DNA from: UBA1081 sp964454355
GTDB lineage: Bacteria > Bacillota > Clostridia > Oscillospirales > Acutalibacteraceae
DNA: 6,421 nt
Direction of reading: 5' to 3'
NCBI GenBank assembly: GCA_964454355.1
Contig: CAYVTA010000106.1
Coordinates: 1 to 6,421 of the forward strand
In this document: positions 1 to 4,925 of the stretch, in pieces
Numbering within the stretch: position 1 is the first letter of the stretch
How the letters are laid out: the number at the start of each line of letters is the position of its first letter
Made by a program: the position numbers and the translations under genes
The notes under the pieces: model-generated
Seen by the model: the letters and a program-made list of their open reading frames with translations, nothing else
Database searches by the model: none
Told to the model about the DNA's origin: nothing

Positions 1-537
1 CCCGGTGCAGGCGGTATCGGCGGTAAGAGAGAATATATGAAATATCTCGGTGCAGGTCTTGATGCAAGCGGTGAAAAGGTCAAAAAAGCATTCATGGGTG
101 GTACAATGGCAGCAACACCTATTTCATGTGTTGCAGGTTACTATACTCTTGAAGCTATTGATAAGACAAATGCTTGTCAGAAGGCAGGACAGATGGGTGA
201 TAGACTTACTAAGGGGCTTCAGGAACTCATCAAGAAGTATAATCTTCCTTTTGTAGCATTCAACCAGGGTTCTGTTTGTCATCTTGAGACAGTAGGAACC
301 ATGCATTTTGCTGTTGATTGGGCAAGACCTTGGACAATTCCCAATGTTCTTTCTCAAACAAGTGAAAGAAAGAAGGAAATGCAGTATATTGGTGCAGCAT
401 ACATGGCAGAAGGTCTTGTTACTCTTGCAGGTTCAAGACTTTACACATCTGCTGCTTATACTCCTGAACTTATTGACGAAGCTCTTACCAGATTTGATAA
501 GGTATTTGCAAACGTTGCTCTTAAGCAGAGCGTTTGA
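1..537 (+). CDS. Class III PLP aminotransferase, GSA-aminomutase-like (C-terminal part)
   Basis: The reading frame is open from base 1, so this is a gene cut by the window edge; the ATG at 37 is internal. The 178 visible codons match the C-terminal part of the glutamate-1-semialdehyde 2,1-aminomutase branch of fold-type I class III aminotransferases. GGIGGKREYM (residues 4-13 of the fragment) corresponds to the GAxGGrrexM stretch that follows the catalytic lysine. GGTMAATP (33-40) is the segment whose Thr (T35) contacts the PLP phosphate across the dimer. The rest is the C-terminal small domain. Family members are about 430 residues, so roughly 250 residues, including the Schiff-base lysine, lie outside the window. 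It is a soluble cytoplasmic enzyme. It probably moves an amino group on a small aldehyde or keto substrate, but the substrate cannot be read here. No haem-pathway neighbour is visible, so I do not call it hemL. The class II aldolase gene follows after 20 bases and is probably co-transcribed. Confidence 0.85.
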   Translation, partial: PGAGGIGGKREYMKYLGAGLDASGEKVKKAFMGGTMAATPISCVAGYYTLEAIDKTNACQKAGQMGDRLTKGLQELIKKYNLPFVAFNQGSVCHLETVGTMHFAVDWARPWTIPNVLSQTSERKKEMQYIGAAYMAEGLVTLAGSRLYTSAAYTPELIDEALTRFDKVFANVALKQSV

Positions 538-544
538 TTTTGAA

Positions 545-551
545 AGAGGTG
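545..551 (+). promoter_or_regulatory. RBS that decides the aldolase start
   Basis: AGAGGTG lies 6 bases before the ATG at 558. An upstream TTG at 534 is also in frame, but it overlaps the stop codon of the previous gene and has no Shine-Dalgarno sequence of its own. The ATG at 558 is therefore the better start. Confidence 0.85.
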
Positions 552-557
552 TTCTAT

Positions 558-1784
558 ATGGACATTTTAGAAGCTAAATCCGAGGTTGTAAAAGCCGGTC
601 TTGAGCTTGTACAGTCAGGTCTGATTGCCCGTACATGGGGTAATGTCAGTTGCCGTGTTGATGATGAGTATTTCGTTATCACACCCAGTGGTAGAAGCTA
701 TGAATCGCTTACACCTGATGATATTGTACTTGTTAAGATTGAGGATTGCTCATATGATTCAGAGATTAAGCCGTCATCTGAAAAAGGTATCCATGCAATG
801 GCATATAAGATGCGTCCTGATGTGAATTTTGTGATTCATACCCATCAGAAAAATGCTTCTGCTGTTAGCTTCCTCGGTTATGATATAAATATGCTTTCAG
901 ATGAGAGCAAAGCTGTTATCGGTTCAAACATTCCCGTGGCATCTTACGGTCTTCCCGGTACAGGTAAGCTTCGTAAAGGAGTAACTGCAGCTCTTGAGCG
1001 TTCTGATTCAAAAGCTGTTATTATGGCTCACCATGGTGCTCTGTGTATCGGTTCTGATTATGAAGAAGCTTTTAAGGTTGCAGCAGAGCTCGAAAAAGTT
1101 TGTGAACAATTCCTTCTTGACAGACTTCAGGCGGTTTCCGGTAAAGTTAGTGATAATATTGCTGCTGTTGCAGAGCATATTGCTGATGTCAGCGAAGGTG
1201 CAAAGAAGCAGGCTATGCTATTTGATCCTTACACTTCGGAACGTGATGGTTCAACATTAGTGATGAATCCTGCAGACGGCGGTGAAGCTGTTTGTATCGA
1301 TCTCAAAACCGGTAATGAAGTTACTTCCTGTGCTAAATATCCGGAGAGTGCAGAGCTTCATAGAGCTATTTATAATGCTCGTGAAGATGTTAATTGTGTT
1401 ATTCACTCAAAGAAGCCCGAGATCGTTGCTGCATCAAAAATGGGTGGTACATTTAAGCCGTTGCTTGATGACTTCGCTCAGCTTGTAGGCGTAACACTCA
1501 AAACAGGTGAGTATAATCCTGCAAACACAGCAAAAACAGCCAAGAAGGTTGTTAAAAAGCTTAAAGGCAGAAATGCAGTTCTTCTTAAGGATAACGGAGC
1601 GATTTGCATAGCAGGTGATATGTACGATGCTGAGGCAGTTGAGATGGTTCTTGAGAAAGAGCTTCGTACTGATGCCGCAGCTAAGATGATTGGTGATGCA
1701 AAATATATCAATCCTGTTGAAGCTCATCTTATGAGATTTATTTATAAGACTAAATACTCAAAGAAGGCTAAAACAAACAAATAA
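558..1784 (+). CDS. Class II aldolase/adducin-family protein with tandem aldolase domains
   Basis: This is a 408-residue cytoplasmic protein. Residues 1-190 form a complete class II aldolase domain of the L-fuculose/L-ribulose phosphate type. TWGNVS (26-31) and TPSG (42-45) match the phosphate-binding loops. SSE (73-75) carries the acidic residue, HTH (94-96) gives two zinc ligands and HHG (158-160) gives the third. This first domain should bind a divalent metal and cleave or form an aldol with a phosphorylated or similar small substrate. A linker (about 191-240) leads to a second, shortened domain (about 240-378). There SAELH keeps the Glu (E266) and H283 remains, but HTH has become HSK and HHG has become DNG, so two metal ligands are gone. 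Single-domain members are about 210-230 residues, so this length is a near-duplication. It follows the aminotransferase gene closely and ends just before a terminator. The substrate is not recognisable; a sugar-phosphate or amino-aldehyde route shared with the aminotransferase is inference. Confidence 0.9.
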   Translation: MDILEAKSEVVKAGLELVQSGLIARTWGNVSCRVDDEYFVITPSGRSYESLTPDDIVLVKIEDCSYDSEIKPSSEKGIHAMAYKMRPDVNFVIHTHQKNASAVSFLGYDINMLSDESKAVIGSNIPVASYGLPGTGKLRKGVTAALERSDSKAVIMAHHGALCIGSDYEEAFKVAAELEKVCEQFLLDRLQAVSGKVSDNIAAVAEHIADVSEGAKKQAMLFDPYTSERDGSTLVMNPADGGEAVCIDLKTGNEVTSCAKYPESAELHRAIYNAREDVNCVIHSKKPEIVAASKMGGTFKPLLDDFAQLVGVTLKTGEYNPANTAKTAKKVVKKLKGRNAVLLKDNGAICIAGDMYDAEAVEMVLEKELRTDAAAKMIGDAKYINPVEAHLMRFIYKTKYSKKAKTNK

Positions 1785-1805
1785 ACTGTTTGTATAAATT
1801 CATTT

Positions 1806-1841
1806 ACAACCCTTTACATTTTGTAGAGGGTTGTTTTTTTT
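1806..1841 (+). terminator. Intrinsic terminator of the aminotransferase-aldolase operon
   Basis: The 5' arm 1806-1818 pairs with 1822-1834 over 13 base pairs (one T-G wobble at 1814/1826), with a 3-base loop at 1819-1821. A run of eight T follows at 1834-1841. The hairpin starts 22 bases after the aldolase stop codon. Confidence 0.93.
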
Positions 1842-1859
1842 GTTTCATAATGTTATACT
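1831..1859 (+). promoter_or_regulatory. Putative promoter of the GH27 gene
   Basis: A -35-like TTGTTT (1831-1836) is separated by 17 bases from TATACT (1854-1859), which is preceded by TG one base upstream (1851-1852), giving an extended -10. The start of transcription would be near 1866, leaving a leader of about 45 bases. The -35 overlaps the end of the upstream terminator hairpin and its T-run. The -35 match is weak (four of six), so the extended -10 carries most of the call. Confidence 0.55.
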
Positions 1860-1861
1860 TT

Positions 1862-1873
1862 CTTATATATAAG
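1862..1873. repeat. 12-bp perfect palindrome at the predicted GH27 transcription start
   Basis: CTTATATATAAG reads the same on both strands and spans the predicted transcription start. A second inverted pair, ATACTT (1855-1860) and AAGTAT (1871-1876), overlaps it. The placement suits an operator, but AT-rich palindromes also arise by chance. Confidence 0.45.
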
Positions 1874-1910
1874 TATGAAATCTATAAGTTTAAAACACAG
1901 GTGATAGATT

Positions 1911-3566
1911 ATGAAGTATTTTTTTGTTTGTGCTGTAATTATTCTTGCTTTGTTAGTTCTTATTTTTTTTATTTGGTGTATGGTTCAAAAAAAGAAAGGT
2001 CTTTGTCCTATATGCACTTTAAAACAGCATATGTTTAAATCTAAACTTACTATAGATATTCCCAAGGGCGAATTTTATGATGGAGGTGCAGCAAAAACTC
2101 CTCCTATGGGCTGGTCAAGTTGGAATACTTTCAGAAATAATATAGATGAAGAGTTGATATACGATACTGCTGTTGCACTGAAAGAATCCGGTCTTGCTGA
2201 TGTAGGTTATACATATGTTAATCTTGATGATTGCTGGCATTCTTCGCAGCGTGATGAAAGCGGATGCTTACAGGGTGATTTATCACGTTTTCCTTCCGGA
2301 ATAGAGACTTTATGCAGAAAAATTAATGCTATCGGGTTAAAAATGGGCCTGTACTCTTCTGATGGAAATTATACTTGTGAGGATTTACCTGCAAGTCTCG
2401 GGCATGAAACAACGGATGCTCAAACTTTTGCTCAGTGGGGTGTCGAATATTTTAAATATGACTTTTGTCATAACGTAAAAATTCCTTCTGCTGCACCTCT
2501 TGTTGAAAGAATTGAATTGAAAATTGATAATAATACAGAATACCTTAATGCGGTTGATGCTAAATTGTATGGTCTTGCAAGAATTGAGGAAGATAAAAAA
2601 CTTGATACCGGAAAGTATATCAGTTTTTTGGGACAGGGTAAGGGAAAAGCTGAATTTAAATTTAATAGCAGCAAAGCCGGTGAATATCCTCTTACATTGA
2701 TTGTTAAAAAAACCGGTAATTTTGATAAATATATAATAGTATGTGTAAATGATGAGTGGTATGAGCTGTTTATACCAAAAACAAAGTCATGGAGTATAAC
2801 AGGAAGATATCAATGTACTGTTCAACTAAAGAGCGGCGAAAACAATATTCAGCTTTTTAATCCTGTCTGTACAAGAGCTGACAGCTCATATATTCAATAC
2901 AAACGTATGGGAAAAGCGTTGAAAAATGCGTCAGGAGACAAAAAAATTACATTTTCTATCTGTGAATGGGGAAGGAATAATCCTAAAAATTGGGCATGGA
3001 ATGCAGGCAACTTATGGAGAACTACACCGGATATACGACCAATATGGCAATGGATAAATTTAATATATAATGTTAATGTTTCACTAAGTGAATTTGCCGG
3101 TCCGGGACATTGGAATGATCCGGATATGCTCGAAGTTGGTAACGGAAAACTTACTTTCGAAGAGAATAAGACTCACTTTTCTTTATGGTGTATGATGGCT
3201 GCACCATTGATCTTAGGAAATGATATAAGGAAATACGCAAACACTGCAGACGATGTTCTATCCATACTTAAGAATGAGCAAATGATCGCTATTAATCAGG
3301 ATGAACTTGGTCATCAATGTGTGAGATATAAGAAAACAAAAACAGCAGATTTTCTTGTTAAAAAACTCACATATAACAGGTATGCTGTTTGCGTATATAA
3401 TAAGAGTAACAAGGAGAGGGTTCTGCATTTTGATGCAACACAATTGCCGTCTGAGATTTCTATTTCTGATAGATATATTGAAGTTTGGAGTAATGCAGAA
3501 TACAGCGGAAAATCATTCTCTTTAAGTATTCCGAAACATGGCTGTGTTGTGCTTTTAAGTAAATAA
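1911..3566 (+). CDS. GH27 alpha-galactosidase-like enzyme with membrane segment and inserted domain
   Basis: This is a 551-residue glycoside hydrolase of family 27 (clan GH-D), which releases terminal alpha-galactosyl or related residues with retention. AGGTGA (1899-1904) precedes the ATG by six bases. Residues 4-25 are a strong hydrophobic segment followed by KKK (27-29) and CPIC (32-35). The catalytic barrel starts at TPPMGWSSW (63-71), with NLDDCW (104-109) and QRDESG (113-118). KYDFC (182-186) holds nucleophile D184. CEWG (351-354) and LWRTTPDI (368-375) follow, the latter with R370 and acid/base D374. GPGHWNDPDMLEVGNG (397-412) and INQDELG (461-467) complete the signature. Residues about 190-325 are an extra beta-rich, carbohydrate-binding-module-like domain inserted between the nucleophile strand and the next barrel strand; the family frame resumes at YKRMGKAL (330-337). 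A short C-terminal beta-sandwich ends the protein. C156 and C186 have the spacing of a conserved GH27 disulfide. Alpha-galactosidase is the likeliest activity. Alpha-N-acetylgalactosaminidase and beta-L-arabinopyranosidase occur in the same family. No transporter or regulator gene is adjacent. Confidence 0.93.
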   Translation: MKYFFVCAVIILALLVLIFFIWCMVQKKKGLCPICTLKQHMFKSKLTIDIPKGEFYDGGAAKTPPMGWSSWNTFRNNIDEELIYDTAVALKESGLADVGYTYVNLDDCWHSSQRDESGCLQGDLSRFPSGIETLCRKINAIGLKMGLYSSDGNYTCEDLPASLGHETTDAQTFAQWGVEYFKYDFCHNVKIPSAAPLVERIELKIDNNTEYLNAVDAKLYGLARIEEDKKLDTGKYISFLGQGKGKAEFKFNSSKAGEYPLTLIVKKTGNFDKYIIVCVNDEWYELFIPKTKSWSITGRYQCTVQLKSGENNIQLFNPVCTRADSSYIQYKRMGKALKNASGDKKITFSICEWGRNNPKNWAWNAGNLWRTTPDIRPIWQWINLIYNVNVSLSEFAGPGHWNDPDMLEVGNGKLTFEENKTHFSLWCMMAAPLILGNDIRKYANTADDVLSILKNEQMIAINQDELGHQCVRYKKTKTADFLVKKLTYNRYAVCVYNKSNKERVLHFDATQLPSEISISDRYIEVWSNAEYSGKSFSLSIPKHGCVVLLSK

Positions 3567-3581
3567 ATAAGGATTATAATA

Positions 3582-3612
3582 TGGGCAGTTTTTTTAGCTG
3601 TCCAATTTTTTT
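3582..3612 (+). terminator. Intrinsic terminator of the GH27 gene
   Basis: TGGGCAG (3582-3588) pairs with CTGTCCA (3598-3604) over 7 base pairs with one G-T wobble. The loop has 9 bases and is mostly T. Seven T follow at 3606-3612. The hairpin begins 16 bases after the stop codon. Confidence 0.88.
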
Positions 3613-3923
3613 GCATTAAAAATATGCATTATTCGACATGAATATATAAATTATATTTATGCAAATTGTATTGAATAATTCTAAAATAGAAAATAGTATA
3701 CTAAATATAGATGCGGTGTGCTAAATAATATATTAAAATACTAAAAACGATTGAAATATAGAAAACATAAGGGTTACAAGTTTGTTAACTTTGCCAAAAA
3801 AACAAGATTTAACTCCCAAAAAATGACAATTAAGAGTGTTTTGTTACCAAAAATTAGCAATCAGATTAATATATCCAAAAAAGTCTATAGGCAAGTTGCA
3901 CAAAAATGATAATTGATATTTGC
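3613..3923. other. Non-coding, very AT-rich region upstream of the 3D-protein gene
   Basis: No convincing reading frame, tRNA or structured RNA is visible on either strand. It contains four CTAAA motifs at exact 20-base intervals (3681-3745). It also has a series of A-tracts preceded by C at 3796-3802, 3818-3823, 3849-3853, 3877-3882 and 3902-3906. Several TGTWAH-type hexamers occur, at 3783 and 3842 on the + strand and 3773-3778 on the - strand. TTTGCAT (3610-3616) and ATGCAAA (3659-3665) form a distant inverted pair. The size and content suggest a regulatory region for the downstream gene. Confidence 0.6.
3681..3746 (+). repeat. Four CTAAA motifs with exact 20-base period
   Basis: CTAAAAT (3681), CTAAATA (3701), CTAAATA (3721) and CTAAAAA (3741) start exactly 20 bases apart. 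The bases between them are not conserved, apart from an AT-rich end before most copies. These are the only CTAAA occurrences I see on the + strand of this intergenic region. About two helical turns separate the copies, which would put them on nearly the same face of the DNA. Confidence 0.55.
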
Positions 3924-3952
3924 TTGACATTAACAAAGAAGTTGATTATAAT
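3924..3952 (+). promoter_or_regulatory. Full-consensus housekeeping promoter for the 3D-protein gene
   Basis: TTGACA (3924-3929), a 17-base spacer and TATAAT (3947-3952) match the sigma-70/sigma-A consensus at every position. AT-rich DNA with A-tracts lies immediately upstream and could act as an UP element. Transcription would start near 3959, giving a leader of about 88 bases. Confidence 0.9.
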
Positions 3953-3974
3953 TACGGCTGTCTTGTTTAACCAA

Positions 3975-3991
3975 TGTAATGCAGTTGTGAA
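3975..3991 (+). promoter_or_regulatory. WalR-like direct-repeat box in the leader
   Basis: TGTAAT (3975-3980), five bases, then TGTGAA (3986-3991) fit the Bacillus WalR (YycF) pattern TGTWAH-N5-TGTWAH with one mismatch (G for W in the second half). The downstream gene encodes a YocH/YuiC-like cell-wall protein, a type known in the B. subtilis WalR regulon. The box lies about 17-33 bases after the predicted transcription start, where binding would more likely repress than activate. Confidence 0.35.
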
Positions 3992-4021
3992 TATACATTT
4001 CATTTATTCATTTTTCACAAC
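3984..4021 (+). repeat. Leader inverted repeat before the 3D-protein gene
   Basis: GTTGTGAA (3984-3991) is a perfect inverted match to TTCACAAC (4014-4021), with 22 bases between. In the mRNA this would form an 8-bp stem with a large AU-rich loop, ending 11 bases before the ribosome binding site. It could stabilise the 5' end or be a protein site. No T-run follows, so it is not a terminator. Confidence 0.5.
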
Positions 4022-4032
4022 AATATAACATC

Positions 4033-4039
4033 AAAGGAG
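4033..4039 (+). promoter_or_regulatory. Strong RBS of the 3D-protein gene
   Basis: AAAGGAG is a near-perfect Shine-Dalgarno sequence 7 bases before the ATG at 4047. With the consensus promoter it predicts high expression. Confidence 0.88.
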
Positions 4040-4046
4040 ACAACTT

Positions 4047-4796
4047 ATGAAGAAAGTAAAAAACGTCTTTTCTTCTGCTTCAAAAAAAGTAAAAGCAAGA
4101 AAATGTTCGGCTGCATTTTCGGCAGCGATTTTTGCTTTGACATCCGTTACATGTATATTTCAGCTTTCAGCTAATGCATCTACAGGCATTAATACAGGAG
4201 ATAACGGTATAAGCAGTAAAGAGATACTTCAGCTTTCGGAATCTTATTTATCTGCAGGTCCTGATTCTGACATATCAGTACTTGTTGTATCAGACAGATT
4301 CAACACAATCAGTGAAGAGGAAAGTGAGCTTGAAACACTTCTTAATGAGCTTTCCGTTGAAAATGAAAGTGAAGAAGCAGTCACCGTAGAAGAAACAGAA
4401 ACCATTGAAAAAACTGAATTTACGTTTGAGGAACTTGGGCTTACTCAGATTTCAGACATGGATGTTCCTGATGATATTTTGTTTGACGAAAACGGAATCC
4501 CTGTAAACTATTCATATAAGCTTACAGGTAAGTCAACAGCATATTGCATGGGCACAACGACTGCAACAGGCACGAGTGTTCATCCGGGTGTCGTAGCTGT
4601 TAACCCCAATATTATCCCTTATGGCTCAAAAATGTATATTGTTGCCGCAGACGGCACTGTATACGGCTATGCTTCAGCAGAGGATACTGGTGGATTTATT
4701 TATTGGAATAATGCACCGATAGTTGATCTTTATATGTATACAACTAATTCTTGCTATGCATGGGGAAACAAACAAGTAACAATATATGTATTTTAA
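4047..4796 (+). CDS. Secreted 3D-domain (MltA-like barrel) cell-wall protein
   Basis: This is a 249-residue exported protein. Its long lysine-rich N-region (1-20) precedes a hydrophobic stretch (about 22-41) and a likely signal peptidase site after ANA (42-44). Residues 45-87 have no recognised motif. Residues about 88-130 are an acidic, Glu-rich linker. Residues about 158-249 are a 3D domain, a double-psi beta-barrel found in YocH, YuiC and resuscitation-type (Sps/Rpf2) proteins and related to the lytic transglycosylase MltA. Visible motifs are TAYC (164-167), VAVNPNIIPYGSKMYI (183-198), AEDTGG (211-216) and VDLY (226-229), and the closing WGNKQVTIYVF. Of the three Asp that name the domain, D213 and D227 remain and the first is N186. 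D213 lies in the DTGG signature shared with MltA. The likely role is peptidoglycan cleavage outside the cell, in wall turnover or stationary-phase survival. No LysM, SH3 or other wall-binding domain is present, so it may be released. It is transcribed alone. Confidence 0.9.
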   Translation: MKKVKNVFSSASKKVKARKCSAAFSAAIFALTSVTCIFQLSANASTGINTGDNGISSKEILQLSESYLSAGPDSDISVLVVSDRFNTISEEESELETLLNELSVENESEEAVTVEETETIEKTEFTFEELGLTQISDMDVPDDILFDENGIPVNYSYKLTGKSTAYCMGTTTATGTSVHPGVVAVNPNIIPYGSKMYIVAADGTVYGYASAEDTGGFIYWNNAPIVDLYMYTTNSCYAWGNKQVTIYVF

Positions 4797-4803
4797 CAAG
4801 ACA

Positions 4804-4830
4804 GCAGGGCAGAAATGTCCTGCATTTTTT
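4804..4830 (+). terminator. Intrinsic terminator of the 3D-protein gene
   Basis: GCAGGGCA (4804-4811) pairs with TGTCCTGC (4816-4823) over 8 base pairs with one G-T wobble. The loop is a GAAA (GNRA-type) tetraloop. Six T follow at 4825-4830. The hairpin begins 7 bases after the stop codon. Confidence 0.93.
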
Positions 4831-4856
4831 ATGTTTTAACCGGTTTTTTCACAGGG

Positions 4857-4885
4857 TTGCATTTTTTTCCAAAGTATGCTATAAT
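4857..4885 (+). promoter_or_regulatory. Extended -10 promoter of the hydrolase gene
   Basis: TTGCAT (4857-4862), a 17-base spacer and a perfect TATAAT (4880-4885) are seen. TATG stands one base before the -10 (4875-4878), a full extended -10. Transcription would start near 4892, about 34 bases before the ATG. An in-frame start at 4815 lies upstream of this promoter and inside the preceding terminator, which argues against it. Confidence 0.85.
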
Positions 4886-4910
4886 ACCAAGCGTATTGGT
4901 TAGATATTTG

Positions 4911-4918
4911 AAAGAGGG
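4911..4918 (+). promoter_or_regulatory. RBS that decides the hydrolase start
   Basis: AAAGAGGG sits 7 bases before the ATG at 4926. It selects a start that gives a complete signal peptide directly at the N-terminus. Confidence 0.85.
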
Positions 4919-4925
4919 TATATGT

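Noticed and set aside
534..557. TTG start at 534 for the aldolase gene
   Set aside because: It overlaps the preceding stop codon and has no ribosome site, whereas the ATG at 558 has AGAGGTG at a good distance.
1790..2038. 82-codon frame between the aldolase and GH27 genes
   Set aside because: It runs through the terminator, promoter and start of the GH27 gene, has no ribosome site, and its product is a composition-driven run of aromatic residues.
3314..3616. 100-codon minus-strand frame at the end of the GH27 gene
   Set aside because: It lies almost wholly opposite a well-supported gene and shows no motif or ribosome site.
3697..3702. TATACT as a -10 of a second upstream promoter
   Set aside because: The nearest -35-like TTGAAT (3671-3676) is 20 bases away, too far for a good promoter, and no gene or RNA follows closely.
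3681..3760. CRISPR array at the 20-base-periodic motif
   Set aside because: Only 5-7 bases are shared, with no repeat of CRISPR length, and no cas gene is near.
3959..4046. Riboswitch (for example c-di-AMP ydaO type) before the 3D-protein gene
   Set aside because: The leader is only about 88 bases, has one simple inverted repeat and lacks conserved riboswitch elements; c-di-AMP aptamers are longer and more structured.
4838..4845. AACCGGTT palindrome upstream of the hydrolase promoter
   Set aside because: An 8-bp palindrome beside T-runs is expected by chance, and nothing else supports it as an operator.
4815..4925. Longer hydrolase reading frame starting at 4815
   Set aside because: It begins inside the previous gene's terminator hairpin and upstream of the predicted promoter. 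The ATG at 4926 has a ribosome site and starts a normal signal peptide.
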